Shown here piece by piece: positions 1 through 10,106 of a DNA stretch of 64,000 nt. Within the stretch, counting starts at the first letter, position 1. Every line of letters starts with the position of its first letter. This DNA is from CAZGAQ01 sp964523405 (GTDB lineage Bacteria; Planctomycetota; Phycisphaerae; UBA1845; Fen-1342). A program made the translations under genes and the position numbers. Location of the stretch: positions 62,001 through 126,000 of the forward strand of contig CAZGAQ010000006.1 in assembly GCA_964523405.1 (NCBI GenBank), read 5' to 3'. The notes below the pieces were generated by a model. It ran no database searches. It worked only from the letters and a program-made list of their open reading frames with translations, and had not been told where the DNA came from.

Positions 1-1
1 C

Positions 2-1306
2 CTCTCGACGCTCCGGGCATTCATCGAACACGAGCCGCTCTACGCGCCTTCGCGTCGCGGCAAGAACAACCTCTATAAGCTGTTCATCTGCCGCGCGATC
101 GAGCTGCTTGCCGAAGCCGGGCGCTTTGGGTTCATCGTTCCCATGGCACTACTCGGCGACGATCAAGCGGCCGACCTGCGTCGTGCCATCTTCGATGCCG
201 GTGCTTTCACGTCCGTCGACGCCTTCCCGCAGAAGGACGACCCGACCAGGCGCGTGTTTCCCGAGGCGAAGCTCTCCACCACGGTCTTCACGATGATCAA
301 GACCGCTTCGCCCACGCTACTGGCCACACCTTTCACCTCGCGTCAGCACCCTGCGAACCAGATCGAATCGACCTCACCCAGCCTGCAACTGCGAACCGAC
401 GACATCCCGTTGTACGACCCTGAGAACCGTGCCATTGTAAGCTGCTCCCAGAGTGACTGGGATCTGGCAGTGAGGATCATGCAGACGGGGCGCCTCACGC
501 GTCTCGGGACGATGTGCACGTCGTACCAGGGAGAGGTAAACGAAACCACCGATGGACGACGGGAGTGCTTGGCCGATGACCGGTCTGCAGGTCCACTCGT
601 GCTACGAGGTGCAAACGTTTGCCTGTACGTGCTCCGCGAGGCTTCCCAGGGTGAAGACAAATTCATCCGCGTCGCCAACTTCCTCGCGCAGCGATCCACT
701 TCGGCTAAGGCGCGCCACGGTCAGCAGCCCCGCGCTGGGTTTCAGCGTAGCTCGCCTCAAAACAACTTTCGCCGCATCGTTGCCGGATTGGTGCCCCCTG
801 GTAGCTTCTGCTTCGATACCGTCAGCTATGTCCCCGAATCGGACTCCCGACTCCCACTAGACGCACTGCTGGCCTTGTTGAATTCGAAACTGCTGGATTG
901 GTACTTCCGTCTTGGCAGCACGAATTCAAAGGTGAATGAGTACCAATTCAGCAACCTCCCGTGCCCAGTCTTCGCGGACACGCCGGCACCAGCCGATGCC
1001 CGGGTTCGCGACGCGGCGATCAAGTTGATCGACGCAGGCAAGCTCGATAGTGCTTTCGAGACGCTCCGTCCAGCGCTGGCCAACGCACCCTTCCCACTGG
1101 CGGTCCAAGACGTGCTCGTCGACGCCGTTCACCGCATCGTCGCCATCGAGCAGGCCCGCGGCGAAATCGCCCGCACCGAACGCTCCGCCCTCGCCCCCGC
1201 CGCCCAGCCCCTCCAGGACTTCATCGACCGCCTGCTGTACACCATGGCCGGCCTCACCCCCGCCGAGTCCCAGGCGCTCGAACAACGCCTCGCCCGCATG
1301 CTCTAG
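2..1306 (+). CDS. Eco57I/TaqI-type restriction-modification protein, C-terminal part (5' truncated by window)
   Basis: The frame is open from base 2, so the start lies outside the window; 434 residues are visible. The first residues (NLYKLFICRAIELL, then GRFGFIVPMALLGD) match the region after the NPPY motif of Eco57I-type N6-adenine methylases. The rest resembles the TaqI-like C-terminal target-recognition domain, with LLALLNSKLLDWYFRL and a following NEYQFSNLPCPVF near residues 283-320. In this family one polypeptide methylates DNA and often also cuts it (type IIG/BREX PglX-like). The catalytic NPPY and SAM-binding motifs would be upstream and cannot be checked. The last 60 residues look helical and Ala/Arg-rich. 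No cognate subunit follows; a non-coding C-rich spacer does. Family call is firm, exact system type is not. Confidence 0.8.
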   Translation, partial: LSTLRAFIEHEPLYAPSRRGKNNLYKLFICRAIELLAEAGRFGFIVPMALLGDDQAADLRRAIFDAGAFTSVDAFPQKDDPTRRVFPEAKLSTTVFTMIKTASPTLLATPFTSRQHPANQIESTSPSLQLRTDDIPLYDPENRAIVSCSQSDWDLAVRIMQTGRLTRLGTMCTSYQGEVNETTDGRRECLADDRSAGPLVLRGANVCLYVLREASQGEDKFIRVANFLAQRSTSAKARHGQQPRAGFQRSSPQNNFRRIVAGLVPPGSFCFDTVSYVPESDSRLPLDALLALLNSKLLDWYFRLGSTNSKVNEYQFSNLPCPVFADTPAPADARVRDAAIKLIDAGKLDSAFETLRPALANAPFPLAVQDVLVDAVHRIVAIEQARGEIARTERSALAPAAQPLQDFIDRLLYTMAGLTPAESQALEQRLARML

Positions 1307-1801
1307 CGCTGTGCCCCGGCCCCCCCAACGCACTCCTCGTTTCCCCCACTCCACCCGAGAACCCGTGCCCGACCGCCGACAACTCAAGACCTCTTCCCCT
1401 TCGCGTCCTTCGCCCCTTCGCGGCGAACAGCGCGCACTTCTCCGCCAGACTCCGCCCCAACCTGCTACCACCCGCTTAAAACCCGCAATTCTCCTCTCCC
1501 ATCCCCCGCCTCCCGCTCCGCGCGTCATTCTTCACTTTGGGCCCCGTGCCCCCGCCGAACTAAGTGCTCACGCCCGAGGGCTTCGCCATGCTGTTCCCGA
1601 TTCCGCTCTTGATCCCTCGATCCCTCGCTCCCTTGATCCCTATGTGGGCAACTCCCCGCCTCGCCGGCCGGCCCCCCGCCCCTTGCCACTTGTCACCTGA
1701 CACCTGTCACGTGTCCCCTGCCTCGGCTCATCCCCTTCCCACTTCCCCGCCTTCCCACTCGGCCACCGCTGCCGCAACGTCCCGATATCCAAGATGCTCA
1801 C

Positions 1802-1918
1802 TTAGGACACGCGCGCAGTGATCATCTTGATCACCTTGGGCTGGCGCGCTCCGAACCGCGCACGGCCTTCCTTGATCCCTTCCTTGAACACCTTGAAGAG
1901 TCTGACAACTCCGGCCAC
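1802..1918 (-). CDS. possible small basic protein or gene remnant
   Basis: A minus-strand frame closed by TAA at 1802-1804 encodes about 38 residues from a GTG at 1918, ending GARQPKVIKMITARVS and preceded by LFKVFKEGIKEGRARF. The composition (amphipathic, Lys/Arg/Phe/Ile-rich) stands out against the low-complexity spacer, where shadows are Gly/Arg/Pro-rich. An in-frame stop lies a few codons upstream, so it is either a very small gene or the tail of a decayed one. No ribosome-binding site is clear and I recognise no family. Confidence 0.2.
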   Translation of the reverse strand: MAGVVRLFKVFKEGIKEGRARFGARQPKVIKMITARVS

Positions 1919-1942
1919 CCGCCCGCCCGGTTCTCACGTTTG

Positions 1943-2092
1943 CACCTTTGCACGTTTTCACGTCCCGCCTTGTCCCCTGTCCCCTTTCACCTGTCCCTTG
2001 TCCCCTGCCCCCGCCCTCCCCGCCTCCCGTTTTCACCTTTTCACCTTTGCACGTTTTCACGTCCCGCCTTGTCCCCTGTCCCCTTTCACCTG
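1943..2092. repeat. 51-bp perfect direct repeat, two copies 99 bp apart
   Basis: Bases 1943-1993 and 2042-2092 are identical over 51 bases (starting CACCTTTGCACGTTTTCACG, ending CCCCTTTCACCTG). The bases between are further C-rich variants. Related shorter pieces occur around 1684-1720 and 2096-2140. Function unknown. Confidence 0.85.
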
Positions 2093-2151
2093 CCCCTTGT
2101 CCCTGGGCCATCCCCTTCCCACTTCCCCACCTCCCCACTTTCCCACTATGG

Positions 2152-4167
<2,016 letters not shown>

Positions 4168-4326
4168 GTTCGCCTCCGAAAGGGGGAAATGACCACCGCA
4201 TTCTGAGGCCGGCGCGCGGAATGGTCAACGCGCCCACGAAGGGACGGAAGAGTGAAAACGCTGTCAGCGGAACTGGAGGCGCGGATCGACGCAGCGCGCC
4301 GCATTCAGACAGAGGTCGGGCTTGGT

Positions 4327-4608
4327 CTAGAAGTTGGCCGTCAGGGCGTGGTCACCGGCGATCTGCCGTGCCCGCCCAACGGACAAGCCAGGATCGTCGC
4401 TGATCTTCGTCACAAAGAGCGGTTCGGTACCCACAAGGTTGAAAACGCGCCGATTACCCGGCCCCAGCGCGCCCTCCGGCACACGGAGGAGGTAGCCGTT
4501 CCAGTTGCACACGTAGGTACCGGGAGCCTCGATCGTGTCAAACGGAATGCTTGGGAGGGGCGCCGTCGCGGTTCCATCCGCGGGGATTGGCACGGTTGCC
4601 TGCCACAT
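4327..4608 (-). CDS. small conserved protein, paralogue of the gene at 5015-5305
   Basis: 93 residues, no signal peptide or membrane segment. The ATG at 4608 follows GGAGG (4616-4620). It aligns over about 70 residues with the next gene: both carry PFDTI..PG.YVCNW.G.L.R.PE..L.PG, then VG.EPL.VTKISDDPG and an Ala-Arg pair. The block looks like a small beta-rich fold with one invariant Cys-Asn-Trp. I do not recognise the family. The two copies are separated by a terminator (4955-4990), so they are probably expressed separately. The internal N-terminus (PIPADGTATAPLPS) is not shared. Confidence 0.75.
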   Translation of the reverse strand: MWQATVPIPADGTATAPLPSIPFDTIEAPGTYVCNWNGYLLRVPEGALGPGNRRVFNLVGTEPLFVTKISDDPGLSVGRARQIAGDHALTANF

Positions 4609-5014
4609 CGTTCATCCTCCGTGCGGGGAGCTTCGGTCGTAGGGCGAGTCGCGAGGCGGCGGGCCACCGCTGTGCTCGCAAGAATACTCGATTGACTGGT
4701 TTGAGGACGCGTCCGCGTGGGTTCCGCGGTCGCCGGCCGGCCGGCCGAGCGCTACAACTTCGTCACACGCTCCGTGCGCTCGCAGCAGAGCGGCCCCGCC
4801 GCACTCCCCCCAGGCGCGCACGTCAACAATTGGTCACCACCGTCGCCCGGCGCACCCATGCCCACACGAGTGTTCCACACGTTCGCGGAGAAGTCAAAAC
4901 CAATCGGGTGGGTCTGACCGATTCCCACGTTTTCGCGCCTTCCGGCCGACAGGGCAAAAAAAGAAGCCGGCGAACGCGCATTCGCCGGCTCTCCAGCACG
5001 CCCGACTGGGTTCC
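4609..5014. other. spacer between the two small paralogues
   Basis: 406 bases with no coding signal. It contains the minus-strand terminator at 4955-4990, then the expected promoter region of the 4327-4608 gene. No clear promoter hexamers stand out. Confidence 0.5.
4955..4990 (-). terminator. rho-independent terminator after the 5015-5305 gene
   Basis: On the minus strand a perfect 10-bp stem, AGCCGGCGAA with TTCGCCGGCT, closes a six-base loop and is followed by a run of seven T (4956-4962). It starts 24 bases after the stop codon of the small paralogue. Confidence 0.9.
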
Positions 5015-5305
5015 CTAAAAGCCGGTACGTAACCCCATAGCCATAGCGAGGGTGCGCGCCTTGGAGAGCGTCACACCCGGATCATCACTGATCTTCGTGA
5101 CCGTCAACGGCTCGCACCCGACGATATTCAGGCGCAGTGTGTCCCCCGGATCCAGAGTGTGTTCCGGGATGCGCATCAGATGCCCGCTCCAGTTGCACAC
5201 GTACGCCCCGGGCGAGTCGATCGTATCAAAGGGGACGGTCGCTCCCATGCGCGAGCGAACCTCTGTGACGGGGGCGGACGAGCGCTCCATGATGGCTGAC
5301 TTCAT
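5015..5305 (-). CDS. small conserved protein, paralogue of the gene at 4327-4608
   Basis: 96 residues from the ATG at 5305, which follows GAGGAG at about 7 bases; the longer frame to 5389 has no comparable site. The C-terminal 70 residues share PFDTI, YVCNW, VTKISDDPG and spacing with the neighbour, with a divergent N-terminus (MKSAIMERSSAPVTEVRS). No transmembrane or export signal. No known family recognised. Tandem paralogues with a terminator between them suggest an old duplication with separate control. Only the conservation of these motifs supports function. Confidence 0.78.
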   Translation of the reverse strand: MKSAIMERSSAPVTEVRSRMGATVPFDTIDSPGAYVCNWSGHLMRIPEHTLDPGDTLRLNIVGCEPLTVTKISDDPGVTLSKARTLAMAMGLRTGF

Positions 5306-5541
5306 GAACCATTCTCCTCTGACCGCGTGAACCTGGGAGGCGGCTGCGAAAATCCAGCACACCGGTCGCCCGCAAGCAGATTCGACCACCCTAGGCTATC
5401 GGCCGCAGCGGCTTCCGAGCTTGAGCAGCATTCGCCAGCCGGCGCCGCGCGACGGCGAAGCCCGTCACACCGCACGGTCCGACGGGTGCCCGCGGCACTG
5501 GAACATTGACAAACCCCTCACCTTCGCGGACAAATGCCCGC

Positions 5542-7545
5542 ATGGCATCCACGACGGCCCACGCTGCCCTCGCCCCGCTCCGGCAGCTCTACCTGAAGAA
5601 CCTAGCGGCTCTGTATGGCAGCGATCCGCTGCTGGCCGCGCAGCTCGAACAGGTGCCCTTTGCGCAATTGCCGCCGCTGGAGCCGACTCGCGACGGGGAG
5701 TTCACGACGCGGGTTCAGACGGATGATGGCAAACCGGTTTACACGCACAGTCGCTACAACCCCCTGGAGGAAGCCCGGACCCTGATTAGCACGCAGGTGG
5801 AGCGCGCCTTAGCCGACCGCGCCGCCCGGCGTACCGCGCAGGACGCCCGGGACGGCGTGGCGGCGGAAGCCCTGGGCCGTGACGAAGCGGGCCTGGAGGG
5901 CCAGTGCTTCCTCATCAGCGGGGTCGGCTTGGGCTATCACATTACCGAGATCGAGCGTCGCTACTACCGGCCCCTGCTGATTGTGGCGGAGGCGGACCTG
6001 GCCTTGATCAAGGCGGCCCTGTGCGTGAGCGACCTGGCGGAGCCGCTGCGCGAGCGGCGCGTGACGTTCATTACGGCGCCCGACAAGAGCGCCGTGCACC
6101 AGCGTCTGCACGGCGCCATCACGACTGTCCTGCTGGGGCTGACCTTCGTGGTGCCGCCGTACACCACGCGCGTGCGAGCTTCCTTTCACCGACAGATCAG
6201 CGCGCTGCTGCGCGACTTCATCTCGTACTCCCGCATCCAGGTCGTTTCCCTGTTGCGGCTCTCGCGCACGACCGCCCGCAACGTCGCGCTGAACCTGCCG
6301 ACCTATGTCGCGAACCCCGGCGTGGAGGTGCTGCACGAACGCGCCGCCGGCTATCCGGCCATCATCGTGGCGGCCGGGCCGTCCCTCGCCCGCAACGTCG
6401 GCCAGTTGCAGGAACTGCGGCAGCGGGCTGTTGTGATCGCCGTACAGACGGTCTTCAAGATGCTGCTCGCGCGGCGGATTCCGCCGCACTTCGTCTGCAG
6501 CCTGGATTACCACGAGGTATCCGCCCAGTTCTTCCACGGTCTGACCGACCTGGGCGGCGCCGCCCTGGTGGCCGAACCGAAGGCGCACTGGCAGGTGCTC
6601 GACGCGTTTCGTGGCCGCCGGCACGTCCTCTACTCGGATTTCGCGGCCAATCTGCTGCGCGAGGTGGCGCCAGCCCGGGGCGCCCTGCGCGCCGGCAGCA
6701 CCGTTGCGCATCTGGCCTTCTACCTGGCGGAATATCTGGGCTGCAATCCGATCATCCTGATCGGACAGGATCTCTCCTATTCCGAGGGTCTGTACTACCC
6801 GGCCGGCACGCAGATCGAACGCATCTGGCAACCGGAGCTCGGCCGCTTCAACACGGTCGAGATGAAGCAGTGGGAGCGCATCGTGCGCGTCCGCAATCCG
6901 CTGCTGAAGGTACGCGACATCTATGGGCGCGAGACCTACACCGAAGAAGCGCTGTACACCTATGCCGAGCAGTTCCAGGCGGACTTCCTGCAGTCGCGTG
7001 CCCGCATCATCCACGCCACGGAAGGCGGCATGCGGCTGCAAGGCACCGAGGTCATGACGCTGCGGCAGGCGGCGGAGCAATTCTGCACCCGGCCGCTGCC
7101 GCCGGACCTGCTGAACCCGCCGTCCGCGCCCGTCGACACGACGCTGCGGCAGCGGGTGAGCACGGCCGTTGCGGCCCGCATTGCCGAGGTACGTGAGATT
7201 CGCAGCATCGCCGGGGAGACGGTGGAACTGCTCGCCCAACTCGCCACGCTGGTCGAGCGGCCGAAGGAGTTCAACCGCCTGATCACGCGGGTCGACGAGC
7301 TGCGCACGCGCATGGGCCGCAACGAGCGCACCTTTGAGCTGGTGGCGCAGGTGTCGCAGTACGCCGAGTTCCGCCGCGTCCAAGCGGACCGGGCCATCCG
7401 CGACGGGGAAGCGGAGACGCCCGAATCGATCCGCCGGCGTCTCCGGCGCGATCGCGAATACGCCACCGCCCTGATCGACGGTTGCGATTACCTGCTTCAG
7501 TTCCTGCCACAGGCCCTGCAGCGCGTGCAGGAGCAACTGCCATGA
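5542..7545 (+). CDS. Maf/DUF115-type glycosyltransferase (motility-associated factor family)
   Basis: About 667 residues. The centre carries the DUF115/MptE-like signature: PAIIVAAGPSLARNV near residue 270, VCSLDYHE, then GSTVAHLAFYLAEYLG and PIILIGQDLSY near residues 390-420. Known Maf proteins transfer nonulosonic acids (pseudaminic or legionaminic) onto flagellin in the cytoplasm before export. The C-terminal 150 residues are helical. The chosen ATG at 5542 lacks a strong ribosome-binding site; a TTG at 5506 is the alternative and adds 12 unremarkable residues. The gene's TGA overlaps the ATG of the next gene (ATGA at 7542-7545), so the two are translationally coupled and probably work together. 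No flagellin gene is in the window. Confidence 0.85.
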   Translation: MASTTAHAALAPLRQLYLKNLAALYGSDPLLAAQLEQVPFAQLPPLEPTRDGEFTTRVQTDDGKPVYTHSRYNPLEEARTLISTQVERALADRAARRTAQDARDGVAAEALGRDEAGLEGQCFLISGVGLGYHITEIERRYYRPLLIVAEADLALIKAALCVSDLAEPLRERRVTFITAPDKSAVHQRLHGAITTVLLGLTFVVPPYTTRVRASFHRQISALLRDFISYSRIQVVSLLRLSRTTARNVALNLPTYVANPGVEVLHERAAGYPAIIVAAGPSLARNVGQLQELRQRAVVIAVQTVFKMLLARRIPPHFVCSLDYHEVSAQFFHGLTDLGGAALVAEPKAHWQVLDAFRGRRHVLYSDFAANLLREVAPARGALRAGSTVAHLAFYLAEYLGCNPIILIGQDLSYSEGLYYPAGTQIERIWQPELGRFNTVEMKQWERIVRVRNPLLKVRDIYGRETYTEEALYTYAEQFQADFLQSRARIIHATEGGMRLQGTEVMTLRQAAEQFCTRPLPPDLLNPPSAPVDTTLRQRVSTAVAARIAEVREIRSIAGETVELLAQLATLVERPKEFNRLITRVDELRTRMGRNERTFELVAQVSQYAEFRRVQADRAIRDGEAETPESIRRRLRRDREYATALIDGCDYLLQFLPQALQRVQEQLP

Positions 7546-9185
7546 AGATCGTCGCCGCCGTCTTTGCGGACTTCGTCAGCGGCCCGCTGGGCGGTGCTGC
7601 CCAGCTCCAGGCCGAGATCGCGGGTCAGTCGATTCTCACGCGCACGCTGCGACGGCTCGCGCAGGTGGAGGGGCTCGCCGCGACCTGCCTCTTCGTCATG
7701 CCCCGCGACCAGGAGGCGGCGGCGCGGGCCCGCGCGGATGCACAGGTCGCGGACCGCATCGAACTCCTGCCACTTAGCCCCGGCCCAAGCAGCCGCGCTG
7801 CCCTCATCGCGACCGCGCGCAAGTGGAGCCTCGAGGCGTGGCGCGGCAACCCGCTCGGCCTATGCTGGTTCGATGAATTCATCTCCCCGCCGGCCGCTGC
7901 CGCGGTGCTCGACCACTATGGCGCGGATGCGGTGCTATGCCTGAGCCCCTACCAACCGCTGCTCGACCCGGCCATCGCATCGGCGATGATTCGCCACTGG
8001 CTCGAGAACGGCGTCACCTGTCGGCACGTCTTCACGCAGGCGCCGCCAGGACTGGCCGGCATGCTTCTGCCGCGCGAGTGCCTGGTTACTCTCCTTGAGC
8101 TCGACATTCCCGTCGGCCTGCTGCTCGCCTATCGCCCCGAGCTGGCCCAGTGGGACCCCATCACCCAGCCGAGCTGCTATCCGGTCGCGCCGGAGATCAT
8201 TCAGACGGCCGCCCGCTTCACCGGTGACACGCGCCGCTCGCGCGAACTGCTTGAGAGCGCGCTTCACGACCTAGGTGACTCCCCTACGGCCGGACAGCTC
8301 TGCAATTGGGTCAACCAACCCGGACACGACCGGGCCGGCCCGCTGCCCGTCGAGGTCGAGCTGGAGCTGACCACGGCCGATCCCCTGCCCGACACCCGTC
8401 TGCGGCTGCGCGGCAGCCGCGTGCCGCACCGCGAGCTCACCGACCTGGCAGCGGTCCAGCGTGTGGCCGAGGAACTGGCCACGTACGATGACCGTCTGGT
8501 TTGGCTGGGTGGCCACGGAGACCCGCTCGAACACCCGGAATTCGCCAGCGTCTGCCGGACGATCCGATCGGCGGGGGTGTACGGCTTGGCGATGACGACC
8601 GCGCTGTTGAGGCTGACCGATCAGAACCTCGAAACCTTGTTCGACCAGCGGGTCGATCTGATCGAAGTGCTGCTCGACACCGCCACGCCGGAGTTGTACC
8701 GGGAGGTACACGGAGTGGAGGGGCACGCGCAGATCGTAGCCAACATCGAGCGAATCGAGAAAGAGCGGCTGGCACGCCGATCGCCGTGGCCAGTACTCGT
8801 CCCGAGTCAAACGCGGTGCTCCGCCACGCTGGCGGAGCTGGAGCGCTTCCATGATGAATGGCTGGCACGCATCGGGTCGGCGCTCATCCGCGGGTACAAC
8901 GACTACGCTGGCCTCCTGCCTGCCGATACGCTCCTGCCGACATGTCCGCCGGTGCGGATTCCATGTCGTCGCCTATCCAGCCGGCTGATGTTGCTGGCAA
9001 ACGGGACCATTCCGCTATGTTTCCAGGATGTAGCGGGCGAGCAGGCGCTGGGGGATTGGACCCGCGATCGTCTGCGGGACACTTGGGAGGGCGCCGCCCT
9101 GCAGGCGGCACGAATTGCGCACCAGGGCCAAGATCTGGCGGCCTACCGCCGCTGTGAGAAGTGCAGCGAATGGTCGCGGCCGTAG
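7542..9185 (+). CDS. nucleotidyltransferase-like plus radical-SAM-like protein lacking the 4Fe-4S cysteines
   Basis: 547 residues, coupled to the Maf gene. The N-terminal 250 residues (KIVAAVFADFVSGPLGG, SILTRTLRRLA, GADAVLCLSPYQPLLDP) resemble the nucleotidyltransferase-like domain of SpsF-type sugar proteins. From about residue 275 the chain follows the radical SAM fold: VEVELELTT where CxxxCxxC should begin, LGGHGDPLEHPEF as the GGE-like strand, LIEVLLDTATPELYREVHG, and a SPASM-like end with PCRRL, IPLCFQD and CEKC. The CxxxCxxC motif itself is absent: the stretch after LTT reads ADPLPDTRLRLRGS, with no cysteine. The protein therefore probably cannot bind the SAM cluster and may be a scaffold or sugar-handling partner of the Maf enzyme. 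Assigned by visible motif order only. Confidence 0.7.
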   Translation: MKIVAAVFADFVSGPLGGAAQLQAEIAGQSILTRTLRRLAQVEGLAATCLFVMPRDQEAAARARADAQVADRIELLPLSPGPSSRAALIATARKWSLEAWRGNPLGLCWFDEFISPPAAAAVLDHYGADAVLCLSPYQPLLDPAIASAMIRHWLENGVTCRHVFTQAPPGLAGMLLPRECLVTLLELDIPVGLLLAYRPELAQWDPITQPSCYPVAPEIIQTAARFTGDTRRSRELLESALHDLGDSPTAGQLCNWVNQPGHDRAGPLPVEVELELTTADPLPDTRLRLRGSRVPHRELTDLAAVQRVAEELATYDDRLVWLGGHGDPLEHPEFASVCRTIRSAGVYGLAMTTALLRLTDQNLETLFDQRVDLIEVLLDTATPELYREVHGVEGHAQIVANIERIEKERLARRSPWPVLVPSQTRCSATLAELERFHDEWLARIGSALIRGYNDYAGLLPADTLLPTCPPVRIPCRRLSSRLMLLANGTIPLCFQDVAGEQALGDWTRDRLRDTWEGAALQAARIAHQGQDLAAYRRCEKCSEWSRP

Positions 9186-9256
9186 GGTGGAGAGCGGTGT
9201 TCGGCACCTGGGCAGGCGACGCCCCGGACGCGCGACATATGTGTTTCCAAATATTG

Positions 9257-9285
9257 TTGCAGTCCTTGCGCTTCGCCGATACAAT
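9257..9285 (+). promoter_or_regulatory. sigma70-like promoter upstream of the zinc-ribbon gene
   Basis: TTGCAG at 9257-9262 and TACAAT at 9280-9285 are separated by 17 bases. Transcription would start near 9292, giving a leader of about 170 bases before the GTG at 9464. No obvious riboswitch fold was seen in the leader. Confidence 0.45.
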
Positions 9286-9463
9286 ACTGTCAGAGCGTGC
9301 AGGCTGAGCGCGCTCCTGGTATAGACGCCATCTTATTACTCATCTCGCTCATAGAGCTCATACTCAGCCGACAAGTTGGAGCCTGGTGTCGGGTTAGCGT
9401 GGGTTTGTGCGCCGCGCATCGCCCTGTACTTGGCGCGCGCACGCAGGTTGAACGAGGTGAGCT

Positions 9464-9781
9464 GTGTCCGAGACAATCAAGTGCACCTGCTCTCACTGTG
9501 GAGCCAAGTACCGGCTGCCCGCTGAGGCTCAGGGACGAACAGCGCGCTGCAAACGCTGCGGCGAGAAGTTCGAAGTCCCTCGCGAAGAGAGCCTCGAGGA
9601 CAGCGTGTTGACTTGGCTGACGGTCCCGTCCGAGGACGACGAGGACGAGGCCCCCGCCCAGCCGAAAGTCATCAGCATGCCGGCCGAGCCGGCGGCGGAT
9701 GGCGCGACCGAGGCGGTCCGCAAGGCGCGCGGTCCCATTCGCATGAAGAGCGGGACCACGGGCAAGGCCGAGAGCGCCTAG
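9464..9781 (+). CDS. MJ0042-type zinc-ribbon protein
   Basis: 105 residues. The N-terminal 40 carry CSHC and CKRC separated by 18 residues, with AKYRLPAEAQGRTARCKRC, the pattern of the MJ0042/zinc_ribbon_5 finger often found at the N-terminus of planctomycete and proteobacterial proteins. The remainder is acidic (EDDEDE) then a Lys/Arg-rich tail, with no membrane segment. The GTG at 9464 follows GAGGTGA. Role unknown; the finger suggests nucleic-acid or protein binding. It is monocistronic and converges on the YHS gene. Confidence 0.75.
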   Translation: MSETIKCTCSHCGAKYRLPAEAQGRTARCKRCGEKFEVPREESLEDSVLTWLTVPSEDDEDEAPAQPKVISMPAEPAADGATEAVRKARGPIRMKSGTTGKAESA

Positions 9782-10106
9782 TTCCGGACAACGTCCTCAC
9801 TGTCCCAGCGCAAAATCTTCGCGTCCCTGTCGGGACTCATTCTTCGTCGCCCCGTTTGCCTTCATTCCGTAATCCCTCCCGCTCCCATACGCACCGCCGC
9901 CCGTATTGATCCATCAGCTATCACTTTCGCCGTCAGCCCTGAGTCCCTGCCGAGCCGCCCAATAGCCGGTTCGCCGGATTCGCCCCCCGCAACTGTGCCC
10001 CTGCGGGGAGTCGCGCCCGAACCCGCCCGGAGCCGCCGAGAGCGGAGTGGGGTGCCGCGCCGCGGCCACCGGTCCGGCGAGCCCAGGTCCTCGCGGGCGC
10101 AGGCGG
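9782..10106. other. intergenic spacer between convergent genes
   Basis: 325 bases with no convincing gene. A 17-base string CAATAGCCGGTTCGCCG at 9960-9976 recurs at 12972-12988 in another spacer. No clear terminator with a T-run was found. Confidence 0.4.

Larger units (their letters stand above)
1307..2151. other. C-rich non-coding spacer with repeats
   Basis: This 845-base gap between the methylase-like gene and the convergent acetoacetyl-CoA synthetase has no convincing gene. The plus strand is pyrimidine-rich with many variants of CCCCTTGTCCCCTG and CCTTCCCACTTCCCC. A short minus-strand frame at 1802-1918 is the only protein-like stretch and is listed separately. Confidence 0.6.

Noticed and set aside
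5809..7536. 575-residue minus-strand frame opposite the Maf gene
   Set aside because: Shadow of a well-supported gene; no recognisable domain.
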